From contig CM075941.1 in assembly GCA_038030265.1 (NCBI GenBank), positions 9,610,001 through 9,674,000 of the forward strand: DNA of 64,000 nt. The letters are read 5' to 3'. This document shows positions 34,440-47,950 of this stretch, piece by piece. The notes beneath the pieces are model-generated. The model searched no databases, was not told the DNA's origin, and saw only the letters and a list, made by a program, of their open reading frames with translations. Each line of letters begins with the position of its first letter. The stretch's first letter is position 1. The stretch is from Corythucha ciliata. Lineage: Eukaryota > Arthropoda > Insecta > Hemiptera > Tingidae. Made by a program: the position numbers and the translations under genes.

Positions 34440-37240
34440 AGTTTCAGCCGCACACTTGCCTCTAGGAACCGTGTGAATTGGTGTTTCCTCAATTTTAGAC
34501 ATGAATTAGCGGATTTTCTCATATTTATTCACGATTTATCGTTTTTCCTCTTTTTCAGCAGCGAATAAGCGCTGTTATCCACCCACCACGACCGTGAATT
34601 TTCTCAATTTTTAGCAGCAAATGAGCTCATTACCAAAATTTTAGGTGGAAATTATTGGTTTGTCTTAGTTTTAGCCACGAATTATAACGTGCCCACCGCC
34701 ACTGATTTTATCGTTTTTCTTCACTTCTTACAATTAGTCGTGCGGATTAGCGTTATCTAAATTATAGCCATGTAATAGCGTTTTTTTTTTATTTTTGATG
34801 AGAATTATTTCTGAATTTTAGCTGTGAATTATTCCTCAATCACCGCTTTCACTCCATTTCAGCTCCGAATCATAGGAATTTCCACAAACTCCGTGAATTG
34901 GCGTTTTTTTTTTTCTTTTTAGCTCCGAATGAGCGTTTTTTGCAATATTACCTGCGAATTAAGGCCGAGAATTAGCGGTTGTAGCAGTTTTAGCCGTGAA
35001 CAAGCGCGAGATTACCAAATGAATCTGTGAATTAGAGTTTTTTTTCAATTTTAGCTTCACATTAGCGCTTTTTTTTGTATTTTGCAGAGAATTAGCGCTT
35101 ATATCTCATTTTACCCGCAACTTATTTCCCCAATTTTAGCGTTGAATTAGGTATTTGTTAATTTTAGCCGCGAATCACCGCATTCCTCAATATTAGCTGC
35201 GTAAATTTAGTGTATTTTCTCAAACTGATTCGCGAATTAGCGTCTATCTTCGTTTTACCTGCAGATAAGCGCTATTTGCCCAAAATTAACCATGAATTTA
35301 AGATTTAATTGTCTTTATTTTAGCTGGAAAAGAGCGTTCCACATCAATTTTAGGCGGGAATCAGTGGTTTATCTCAGTTTTAGCCGTGAATAAACGGGTT
35401 TTTGATGACACGTGTCCGTGAATTAGCGTTTTTTATTAATTTTTGCCGCGATGTAAGCGCTTTATCTCAGTTTAAGCCACGAATTACCGCGTTTTACAAT
35501 CTTAGCTGTGAATTTGCGGATTTTCTCAAATTGATCCGCGAATTGACGTTTTTCTCCATTTTAGTTTCGAACGAGTGATTTGCTTTAATTTTAGGCACGA
35601 CTTTAGCAGATTTTCTCAGTTTTACTCAGGGACTTTAGCAGATTTTCTCAGTTTTAGCCGCGAATTAAGCGACTTTCTCAATTTTAGCTGTGAATCAGCG
35701 ATTTTTTCACTTTTATCCAAGTGAATTAGCGATTTTTTCCAATTTCCGTCCCGTATTTGCTTCGACAAATCACGAATTGGCGTTTTCAAAAAATATTAGT
35801 CGAGCCTGCTGAGTGATGGACTGCCGCTTTTTCTCAATTTTATAGCGGTGAATTAGCTCTTTTTCTCTTGTCTTGTCCATTTTTAGCCACGAATTAGTGA
35901 TTTAATCCATTGTATTCTATAAGTCAGCGCTTTTTCGCTATTGCAGCAACGAATTTTAGGGCTTTTCTCTGCGTACTTGCTCCAAGACAAGCACATTAGA
36001 ACGCCTTTTAAAATTTGTTTTCACCTTTCAAAGGCTTATAAAAACTTGGGGTTAGCGCATTTTCTCTGTTTTGTCGGCGAAGTTGTCTTCAGATATCTCG
36101 AATTCGTGTATTTTTCCTAACTTAAGAGGAAATTGAGCGCTTGTTCTCAATATTTGCCGCTAATCAATGCTATAAAACCTAAAAATCCATATTTTTCCTC
36201 TCACCATCATGCATTATGGACGATCCCCAGATCGGGTGTTCGGGGGTTTTCGAGGTCGCTGATAACGAATATGATGTTCAAATTGACGACCTAGTACACC
36301 AGAACCTGACCGTAAACGCCATCTCCGTGGCTTTTCATGACACAATTCAAAAAGGCCAACCGACAATCACTATGGGGGGGGGGTTTTGGGGGCGCTGAAT
36401 TCAAATATGGCTTCGGCGAACACCCCGCGGACACCTGGTGCGCCCCAAACTGGGGACGTGGCCGTCCTCTCCGAGAATTTTCCTATACAAGAGTGTCAAA
36501 ATCAACCCAAAAATCATTGTGGGGGCGTTTTATGAGGCGCTGAAGTGGAATTTCACGTCGAAAACGATCCCCCGAGCACCTGGTGCAGCGCAACCTGGGC
36601 CTGAACGTCTTCTCCGTGGGTTTTCAAGACAAAGTTTGTCTTTTTTTGGAGTTTGCACGGTCGCGGTTTCACCATTTTCAGGGCTAGTATCGCTACGTTG
36701 AGCCTTTTCAAGGCTCGAACTGTCAGTTTAGCTGTTTTTCTACCACACTGTACTCATATTTTTGGGGTCTGAATTAAAAATTTAGCCATGAATCGAGTTT
36801 TTCTCAATTTCTACCGTTAATTAGCGCTTTTTCTCAATTTTAAACCTTGAATTGGCCAATTTCATTAGTTTTAGTCGTAATTTAGCAATTTATTAACTTT
36901 TAGCTTCTCTGTTTTAGCAACGAAGTTGTCTTAAGAGGACAATAATTGTGTTTTCGTGAATTGAAATTAGCATCTGTGAATTGGTCTCTTTCTCGATATT
37001 ATCAGTGGTCCGTAGATTAGCTGTATTTATCAATTTCAGCCGCGAATTTGCTCTTTTTTTGTTCATTTTACACTGTGAATTACATTTTTTAGGCATTGTT
37101 ATTCATTTTTACCGCAGTTTAACGATTTTTTCACATTTGCGGCTATGAATTAATGCCTTTTTTCTATTTTAGCCAAAAAGTTGCTTCTTAGAAGGCGAGG
37201 GTTTCTCAATTCTAGCCGTGAATTGGCGTTTTTTCCCAAT
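34440..37240 (-). repeat. Family A array, reverse arm of the foldback
   Basis: Reverse units (TTTTAGCCGCGAATTAGCG and variants) are continuous to about 36180 and resume at 36780-37240 after the central insert. Confidence 0.75.
36190..36720. repeat. Central tandem repeat of about 150-165 bp units
   Basis: Three diverged units share ACCTGGTGC, CGT-TCTCCGTGGG-TTTTCA, AATCA-TGTGGGGGCG and GGCGCTGAA text, visible near 36300, 36430 and 36575. Short frames here encode nothing recognisable. The GC content is clearly higher than in the surrounding arms. Confidence 0.5.
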
Positions 37241-37539
37241 GTTCTGCCCAGGTGTGCTGGGGTCATCCCCGTCTTGGTCTTGTCAGAACAGGTTGTGAGC
37301 CGGGGACACGGGGGGGGGGGTAGTGCAGTAGCACCTCCGCTCCCGGCGAGGGGCCGGTCCATCGGTTCCGTACTCGGCTCACAATTGTCGGGCTGATGGG
37401 ACCGGGACCGAGTACGCCCTGGTGGCTGAAGGTCTGAGGTCGAAACGGAGACTGGACCGCACCTTGGGTGCAATCTTCGAGAAGTTTGGTGGGTGCATGG
37501 CCCCCTGCATCCAACTGTTCTGGTATGGAATTTTAGGGT

Positions 37540-39700
37540 TTCATGCAATTATTAGCGGCAAATATTGAGAATAAGCGCTCATTTGTCACTTAAATTAGGA
37601 AAAATGCACCAATTCGAGCTATTTGAAGAAAAATTTGACGATAAAACATAGAAAATACGCTAACCTCAAGTTTCTATATGTTTTAAACCTTTAAAAGGCT
37701 GAAAACATTAGAAGGCTTTCTAATGTGCTAGTCTTGGGGCAAGTACGCAGGGAAAAGCGCTAAAACTCGCGGCTGAAATATCGAAAAAGCGCTGTCTCAC
37801 AGTTTAAACGAATTAAATCACTAATTCGGGGCTAAAAAAAAAAACACAATAACATGCGGCGATAATTGAGAAAAAGCTGCAGTCCATCGCTCAGCATCAG
37901 GCTTGACTATCATTTTTTTGGAAGCGCCAATTCGTGATTTCTCGAAGCAAAAACGGGACTGAAATTGATAAAAATCGTTAATTCACCCGAATAAAACTGA
38001 AAAAATCGCTGATTCACTGCTAAAATTGAGAAACCACCTAATTCGCGGCTATAACTGCGAGAAAATCTGCTAAACCGCTTATATTCGCAACTAAAATGGA
38101 GAAATACGCCAATTCACGGATCAATTTGAGAACTTCCGCTAATACACGGCTAAAATTGAATGAAACGCGGTAATTCGCGGCTGAAACTGGGAAATAATTC
38201 TCGACATCGCGTCAAAAATTAAGAAGAAAGGTAATTCACGGGCACATGTCATCAAAAACCCGCTTATTTACGGCTAAAACTGAGACAAATAGCTAATTCT
38301 CGCCCAAATAAAATAATTATATCTTAAATGCACGTCTAATTTTGGCAAAAAGCGCTCACCAGTAGCTAAAACGGAGAAAGATGCTAATTCGCGGATCAAT
38401 TTGAGAAAATGCGGTAATTTACAGCTAATATTGAGGAATGCGGTGATTCGCGGATAAAATTAATAAATAATCCAACGCTGAAATTTGTAAAATAATTCGC
38501 GGCTAAAATATATGAAAAAAAGCGCTACACAGCTAAAATTGAGAAACCACCTAATTCGCGGCTATAACTGCGAGAAAATCTGCTAAACCGCTTATATTCG
38601 CAACTAAAATGGAGAAATACGCCAATACACGGATCAATTTGAGAACTTCCGCTAATACACGGCTAAAATTGAATGAAACGCGGTAATTCGCGGCTGAAAC
38701 TGGGAAAAAATTCTCGACATCGCGTCAAAAATTAAGAAGAAAGGTAATTCACGGGCACATGTCATCAAAAACCCGCTTATTTACGGCTAAAACTGAGACA
38801 AATAGCTAATTCTCGCCCAAATAAAATAATTATATCTTAAATGCATGTCTAATTTTGGCAAAAAGCGCTCACCAGCAGCTAAAACGGAGAAAGATGCTCA
38901 TTCGTGGATTAATTTGAGAAAAATGCGGCAATTTACAGCTAAGATTGAGGAATGCGGTGATTCGCGGCTAAAATTAAGAAATAATCCAACGCTAAAATTT
39001 GTAAAATAATTCGCGGCTAAAATGAGATATAGCGCTGATTCACGGCAAAAATATATATAAAAAAAGCCCTATAATGTGAAGCTAAAATTGAAAAACGCTA
39101 TAATTCACGGATGTATTTGGAAATCTCGCTTGTTCACGGCTAAAACTGAAAACAACCACTAATTCCCGGCTGAAATTGTGAAAACGCGTTAATTCTCGGA
39201 TAATATTACAAAAAGCGCTCATTCGGAGCTAAAATGAGAAAAACGCGGAAATTCCTATAATTCAGAGCTGAATAAATTGATTGAAAGCGGTGATTCAGGG
39301 GTGAAATTGAGGAATAATTCACACCTAAAATTCAGAAATAATTCTCAGCAAAAATTAAAAAAATGCTAATTCGCGTGTAAAACTATTAGCTAATCCGTAT
39401 GACTAACAGTAAGAAGTAAAGAAAAACGCTAAAATTTGGGGGGGGGGGCCTTAACTCGTTGCTAAAACTGAGGAAAACCGCTAATTTCCGCCGATAAAGA
39501 GCTCATTCGCTGCTAAAGAAAAAAAAAATCACTGCCGTGGTGGGTGGGTAAGAAGCGCTTATTCGCAGCTAAAACGAAGAAAAACTATATAGCGGATAAA
39601 TTTGAAGAAGAAAAAAATCCGCTAATTCACGGCTGAGGAAACACCAATTCACGGTTCCTGTAGAGGCAAGTTTGCAGCTGAAACTCAGAAAAAAAAAGAG
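37540..39700 (+). repeat. Family A array, forward arm of the foldback
   Basis: Forward units make up the arm. It includes a recent tandem duplication: 38020-38508 and 38533-39021 are nearly identical at an offset of about 513 bp, while neighbouring units are highly diverged. Confidence 0.75.
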
Positions 39701-39751
39701 AGAGATTTATGGTAGAACCCCTCCCAAGATGAAATCCTAGATCCGCCACTG

Positions 39752-41719
<1,968 letters not shown>

Positions 41720-41790
41720 TCACACCATTTCCCGCAAGAACTTTAGGAATCGAATGGACCGCACTAGCATGGCCAATTGGCTTGCCCTAC

Positions 41791-41887
41791 CTGTGACGTC
41801 GTTTCTTCTTTTTTTTCGACGAACCGAAACCACCTAGTGAGTCTGTGGAGAACTCCTTTCCGGAGTCTTGGTGTAAGTGCCCCAAAC
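41791..41887 (-). CDS. Vsx: Vsx-type homeobox gene, exon with start of homeodomain
   Basis: A 97-bp exon upstream on the minus strand. The acceptor is CTTTTTCAG/GT and the donor CACAG/GTAGGG. It encodes LGHLHQDSGKEFSTDSLGG, then FGSSKKKKKRRH, and ends with two bases of homeodomain Arg5, completed by the next exon to give KKKKKRRHR followed by TIFTSYQ. The basic run before the homeodomain is a likely nuclear-localisation signal, as in vertebrate Chx10. Exons encoding the N-terminal octapeptide region were not found; they should lie at higher coordinates on the same strand, perhaps outside the window. Confidence 0.85.
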
Positions 41888-43364
41888 CTGAAAAAGAAAA
41901 ACAAAATACAAAATTTAAACTTGGAATGGCTTAATATTTAAACTAATTTTCCCAGCAAAATAGAAGGCAGATGCTTGAATTGGTCGCGGTTGCCTATAAA
42001 TAACTTCCCCAACAAATGCTGGGGAAAAAGTGGTGGGGGGGGGGGGGTCCCGGAACAGCTCCACATACCAGTTCGGGTAATGAAAGGGTTTAGCGAATTA
42101 GTGAATAAGGCAATAAAAAAGGCTTCCTGAAAGGGTGAGGAGGGGAACGCCAATTCCACCCTCGTCCACCCGTACTATTCCCTGCTAATGGCGGCGAAGG
42201 AATTTTCTAATAAACTGGCTGAGAGCTTCTATGATTGCCTCATCCCTCTGTATTAGTCTAAGCGGATTATAGTGGTGTGGTGGGGCGGGGTAGTGAAACG
42301 GTCCTTGGTGCCTGTGGGGTTTGTATGATGGAATAGGGTGGAAGGGAGCCCTATTATACTGTATATTGCCTTCAGAAGGTTCTTCTTAAAAAAAAAAAAA
42401 AATAATAATAATAATAAAAGATACTTGTGGGTGAAAGGTGAAAGGCAATAAGATTAAAACCACCACACCCAGAGCCGCAGATTAAATTGTGAAACAAAAA
42501 ATAAAAGGCCCTAACAACATATAGACTGGCCCTTGTTTCTCCATCTCTTTCCCACACCACTTGAAACTATTTTCATATGAATTCATGTATAAAAGTTGGC
42601 TCACATTAAAAAAATGAGTTGTCAGGCGTTCTGCCAATCATTCCCTTAAGATTACCCTGACTCATTCTGCGCAGAAGAAAGCACTAGATTGTGTGTGTAG
42701 GGGGCGGGGCGGGGGGGATTCGTTTCCGTTTCCGCCCGCCATGGAATAAGTGTCGGAGGGGGGGATCGTTAAAAGTAACAAAGTAGGTACCCGTGGGAGA
42801 AGATCTAAAAAGCAAGAAAAATGGAAAAGAAGTTTTTTTTTTTTAGGTGAGTATGTAAAAAAGTTCAAAGCACATGAGGAGGACCAAAAGGCAGTTAGAG
42901 CAAAAATTTTCCCTTTGTCATCCTTCCTTGCACCCCCCCCCCCATCACCACAACACCACAGCCTATTTTTCTCCTTAGTACACGAAAAAAAAACGGTGAA
43001 TGACTTGTAATTACGTATAATTGGTGCGTTTGACTAATTTCACTGTGTGTGAAAGGCGCAGGGCGGGAAAATGACCTGACAAAAGTTAATAGAACGGTTT
43101 TGAATGGTTGATTCTGATAAATATATGGCGGGGGCGGGGTTGCCCTGAAAAAAAAAATGCAAGACCGATTTCACGCATTATACCGCACGCGGGACGGGAC
43201 TTGAAAATAGCTCGCTAACGTTACAAACCTAGTCAACTCCGTAGAGTACATCAACCGCAATCAAACACCTTGCACAGAGAAAAGGGTCAAAACATCGAAA
43301 TATATGCAAAACACTTGAAGAGATCGTGATGAGATAGGTCCTACCATTTGAGCCACTCCAAGAC
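41888..43364. other. Putative Vsx intron / intergenic sequence
   Basis: Unique sequence with a G run (about 42038), A and AAT runs (42389-42416), and C and T tracts. No further homeobox-gene exon was recognised. It ends at the 8-bp target duplication TCCAAGAC (43357-43364) of the family A transposon. Confidence 0.4.
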
Positions 43365-45209
43365 CAGTGGCGGATCTAGGATTTTATCTTGGGACGGGTT
43401 CTACCATGAATCTCTCTCTTTTTTCCTGAGTTTCAGCCGCAAACAAGCCTCTATACGAACCAATAATTGGCTTTTTTTCAAATTTAACCATTGAATTAGC
43501 GGGTTTTCCCAAGTTTTGCCGCGATCTAAGTGCTTTTTCTCAATTTTAGCCGCGAATTTTGTTCTTCATTTCAGACGCGAATCACCGCATTTCCTCAATT
43601 TTAGCCGTGAATTAGTGGATTTTCTCAAATTGATCCGCAATTTATCATTTTTCTCCGTTTCAGCGATAAGCGCTTCTTGCCCACTTTAGCCGCGAACTCA
43701 CTGAATCTTCAACAGCGAATGAGCTCTTCCTCTACATTTTAGACGGCAATTAGCGGTTTGTCTCAGTTTTAGCATCGAGTTAACGTTTTATTCCTCTAAT
43801 TTTAGCGTTTTTCTACACTTCTTAGTCATTCGAATTAGCGCTTATCACCATTTTAGCCGAAAGTTATCTCTTTCCTCAGTTCTAGCAGAGAATTAGCGTT
43901 TTGTTTTCTTCGTTTTAGCTGTGCATTATTTCCGAATTTTAACCGCAATTTCACGCTTGAATCACCGCTTTTACTCAATTTCAGCTTCGAACTGGAGGAT
44001 TTTCACAAAATCCGTGAAATTGCGTTTATCTCCATTTCAGCTCCGCGAATGAGCGCCTATTGTTACATTGGCCGTGAATCAACGCAATTTCCCAATTTTA
44101 ACCGGGAATTGGCGTTTGTATCAGTTTTAGCTGTGAACAAGCGGAATTACCAAATGTATCAATCTTTGAAATTTATCTTCACAATAGCACTTCACTTGCG
44201 TTGCTTGTGCCGAGAAGTAACGTATTTCTCCAGTTTAGCTGCTGATAAGCGGTTTCTGCCAATATTGGCCTCGAATTAAATATTTAATTATCTTTATTTT
44301 AGTTGAAAATCAATTTTAGACGGGAATTAGCGGCTTTTCTATCACTTGTATCCGTGAAATAGCTTTTTTTATCCATTTTTACCGCGATCTAAGCGCTTTT
44401 TCGATCATTGTTCCGCGAATTTGCTTATTTCTCCATTTTAGCTGTGAATGAGCGTTTTACTTCAATTTTAGGCCGGAATTAGTAGATTTTCTCAGTTTTA
44501 GCCGCGAATTACATGGATTTCTCAATTTTAGCCGTGAATTAGCGATTTTTCTCATTTGCGCGTTTTTCTGTTGTTGCCTCGAGAAAACCTCGAGTTTTGC
44601 GTTTTCAAAAATTAATTGTTGAGCCAGGTGAGCGATGGACTTCAGCTTTTTCTCAATTTTCGCCACATCTTAGTGTTTTTTTTTTTTCATTTTCAGCCAC
44701 GAATTAGTGATTTTCGTTTTCTACTATGAGTCAACGCTTTTCTGCTACCGCTAAAATCCGCTATTTGATATTAGCGTTTTTTTTTTTCAACGTTCTCCCG
44801 CGTACTTTCTTAAAGAGTAGCACATTAGAAGGCCTATAGAATGTGGAGTTGGCGTTTTTTCTCTGGTTTGTCCGCGAAGTTGCCTTCAGATATCTCGAAT
44901 TGTTGTATTTTTCCTAATTTAAGTGGCAAATGATCGCTTGTTCTCAATATTTGCCGCTAATCATCGCTTTGAAACCTAAAAATCCATTTTTTCCCCATCT
45001 ATTTATGCTTTTTGGTGCCCCCCCCCCTTCAATGAATGGTGGCCTCACCATCACGAGATAGCCCATTCGTCGAGAAATTCGACAGTCGCCCTTTGGTATG
45101 TGCTAGATATGAAGAAAACTCTAGAATGACTATCAGCAAATTTTTGGCGGACGCCTTCTTTTTAGGGGGGGTTTAAACTCTCAAAACCCACCCCGTAGAC
45201 CCGCCACTG
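43365..45209. mobile_element. Complete non-autonomous DNA transposon carrying family A repeats
   Basis: The left end starts CAGTGGCGGATCTAGG and the right end, on the minus strand, CAGTGGCGGGTCTACGG, giving inverted termini with 13 of 14 matching bases. A perfect 8-bp target duplication TCCAAGAC flanks both sides (43357-43364 and 45210-45217). The 8-bp duplication and CAG-type terminus fit the hAT superfamily. The body (43430-45000) is family A in reverse orientation. The right 200 bp is a unique end (AGTCGCCCTTTGG, AAACTCTCAAAACCCACCCC). There is no transposase, so it would need one in trans. Confidence 0.82.
43430..45000 (-). repeat. Family A array, reverse orientation, body of the transposon
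   Basis: Reverse units (TTTTAGCCGCGAATTTTG, CAATTTTAGCCGTGAATTAG) run from about 65 bp inside the left terminus. The first 100 bp of this array aligns well with the start of the left arm at 34440 and, inverted, with 39700-39600. Confidence 0.75.
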
Positions 45210-45217
45210 TCCAAGAC

Positions 45218-45690
45218 CTTTATAACATTTATAACAGGGACGGAGAGTGATTGTTTTCATTCCAAAGAGGGGTGAATGTGTGTTTCGAGTCTTACGGCCT
45301 GGAATTAGGAAACAATCACTTATTTCCACAATTAGATGCATACAGTGGACACATGGGCGTAACCAGAGAGGGCTAGGGATCGGCAGGTGCCCTCCTCAGA
45401 ACTCGAAAACGACGACTTTGTGGGGCAGCTGATGCCCAACCCTACAGAATTACAGATAACGTCGGATGTTCATAAATTCTTCTGGGTCAACACATTTTGT
45501 TACGTTCACGATTTTTGCGCCCTAAAATTTTCGCCAAATCTGACTCAACTAAAAGACAAATTTCTCATAAATGTAACATGAAAACCCCAATTTTGCCAAT
45601 TTTTAAACTGGCGGACCTACACGTATCGAGGCCTTCTTCAAGAGGCCTCTAAAAGTCTCTAATTATACATACCTAATACAAACCTCTATC
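45218..45690. other. Spacer with transposon-terminus-like strings
   Basis: At 45352 the string CATGGGCGTAACCAGAGAGG resembles the CAGGGGCGTAGC termini at 20944 and 63831. At 45609 the string ACTGGCGGACCTAC resembles the CAGTGGCGG terminus. No gene is recognised. Confidence 0.3.
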
Positions 45691-47045
45691 GGTAACCGCT
45701 AAGGTCTTTTCCTAATTGTAGCCAAGGCCTTTTCCTTATTTTAGGCAAATCACCGCCATTTCCCCAACCTATACGTATTTGCCAAACAGCGCTCATGCCA
45801 AGTTTAAGTCGCAAATTTCTCCATTTTAGCCGCGAATGAGTGCTTTTTGTCAACTTTAATTTTCGCAGCAAATTAGCCGCGGATTAGTGGGGTATTCCCC
45901 CCCCCCCCACGCGCTTTTTCTCAATTTTAGCAGCAAAGTAGCTTTTTTATCCTGTGAATCAGCGATGTTTCTTAAATTTTTCTCGAGTTGGCGTTTTTCA
46001 CAATTTTAGCTACGAATTCGCGATTTTTTCTAGCAGGGACCAGAGAATTAGCACTTTACTCGGGTTGAGCTGGAAATTAGCGTTTTACTCAATATTAGCC
46101 GCATGTTCACGTCAAATTATAGCATTTTCTTGTTCACCATAACCATACGCTACGGATCAGCGTTTTTTCTTCCGAGTTTTATACCCGCTAATTTGCGGGT
46201 TTTTCACCCATAGCCATAAATTGGCCCCTTTTCTCAATTTTAGACTCAAAGTTGACCGAGAAGCCTCGAACTTTCTTAATTTTAGCCGTGAATTAGTGAG
46301 ATTCCCCTATATTTCAGCCGCGAATTAGCGCTTTTTCGTAATTTTAGCAGCGTAGTAGCGATTCTAACCCGTAAGTTAGCGAATTCTGTTCATTTTAACC
46401 ACGAATTGGCGTTTTCCGATATTTTAAGTGCAAATTGGCAATTTTTCCATTTTTGGCAGCGTATTAGCACTTTTTTTCAATTCAGGCTGAAAATTAACCT
46501 TTCTCTTAATTTTAGCTAGAATAATTACTGATTTTCTCAATATTAACTGCATATTAGCGGGTTCCTCAATTTTAGCCGCGAATTAGCGCTTTTTTTTACT
46601 TTTAGCCGCGTAGAAGCGTTTTTAGCCTGTGAATTCGCGATTTTTTTTCAATTTTAGCCACGAATCGGCGTTGTCCTCAATTTTTAGCTGGGAATAGCTC
46701 TTTTTTTCTATTTGAGCTGAAAACTAGAGTTTTTATTTTATTTATACCGGGCTAATTAGTGAATGTTTTCAATATTAGCTGCGTTTTTTTTTTTTTTTCA
46801 CATTTCAGTCCCACATTTTCCTTTAATTTTTGCTATGGCTTAGCGTTTATTATTTAGTTTTAGCCTCGAACTTTTAATAATTTTCCCCAATTTTGGCCAC
46901 GGGTTAGCGCTCTTCCTCAGTATTAGCCACGAATTTTCGTATTTCTCATTATCAGCCACATTTTTTATTTTTACTAGCGAATTGGCACTTTTTCTCTGTT
47001 TGAGTTGAAAATTAGTGTTTTTCTTAATGTTAGCCGCCCGATTCT
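45691..47045 (-). repeat. Family A array, reverse orientation
   Basis: Reverse units run to about 47045, where orientation switches abruptly to forward. This is another reverse-then-forward pair. Confidence 0.7.
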
Positions 47046-47059
47046 CGGGGCTGGGGCTG

Positions 47060-47950
47060 ACATTTAGAACAAGCGCTGATTCACGGCGTGAAATAGAGGA
47101 AAAACGCGAATTCGCGTCTAAAAGTGGAGGAAAACTTTAATTTACAACTACTAAGGTATGAACAATTTTAATTTTACGGATAAAATCGGGAAAAGGCGCT
47201 ATCATTCGCAGCTAAAATGTGCTCATTCACTACTAAAATTGAGGTTAAAAAGTCTAATTCGCAGCTAAAATTTAGAAAACGCACACTTGCAGAGATTCTT
47301 GGGGAACCTCGGGAATAAAATCGGGAAAAGGCGCTGATTCAAGCGGCTAAAACTGTAAAAAAATGCGGTAATTAAAGGTAAAATTTAGAAAAACACGAAT
47401 TGGTGTTTGAAATGAAGAAAAACGCTAATTTGTGGATACAATTTGGACGCAGCACTCAAACGCTACTTTGCGGATTCTAGAGGCAGATTCGCAGCTAAAA
47501 GTGAGAAAATGTGCTAATTCGCTGCTAAAATTGGGAGAAAAACGATCATTCTTAGCTGATATTGATAAAACGCCAACTCGGATGATTCCTGGGGCAACTT
47601 TGAGAATAAAATTGAGAAAAAGCGCTAATTTGCGCGTAAAAAAAAATTGAGAAAAAGATCGAATTGGTGTTCAAAATGGAGAAAAGCGCCAATTCACAGC
47701 TTAAATTTAGAAAAATTGCTAATAAGCGGATAAAATTTGGAAAGAGCACGCAAACGCTACATAATTTTGCGGATTATTGAGCAACTTCACGACTAAAGAG
47801 CTTATAAAAAGTGCCGATTCGCAGCTAAAAATGAGCTAATTCGCGAATAACTTTGAGAAAACGCACATACGCGCAGTTTTAAGAGGCAATTTCGTGGCTA
47901 GAATTGAGAAAAAATTGTACTTCAACGCTGCTAAAAAGTATATTCCTAGA
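47060..47950 (+). repeat. Family A array, forward orientation
   Basis: Forward units (GCTAATTTGTGG, GCTAAAATTGGGAG) mirror the preceding reverse array. A repeated longer motif occurs (GATTCTTGGGGAACCTCGGG near 47295; GATTCCTGGGGCAACTTTGAG near 47583), suggesting a higher-order period of about 290 bp. Confidence 0.65.

Larger units (their letters stand above)
34377..39751. mobile_element. Foldback-like element built of family A repeats
   Basis: The left terminus reads CAGAGGCGGATCTAGG and the right, on the minus strand, CAGTGGCGGATCTAGG. Similarity continues inward for more than 100 bp through TTCTACTATAAATCTCTC and TTTCAGCCGCACACTTGCCT-type text. The left arm (34440-37240) is all reverse-oriented family A and the right arm (37540-39700) all forward. 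The molecule could therefore fold into one long imperfect hairpin. The centre (36190-36720) is a different tandem repeat. Flanking 8-mers (CGGGCATT and CCAAGGAC) do not match, so an insertion as one unit is not proven. Confidence 0.6.

Noticed and set aside
37150..37548. 132-residue minus-strand open frame near a GC-rich patch
   Set aside because: The frame crosses the end of the family A arm and a G-run, with low-complexity Pro/Ser/Thr-rich translation. I see no homology.
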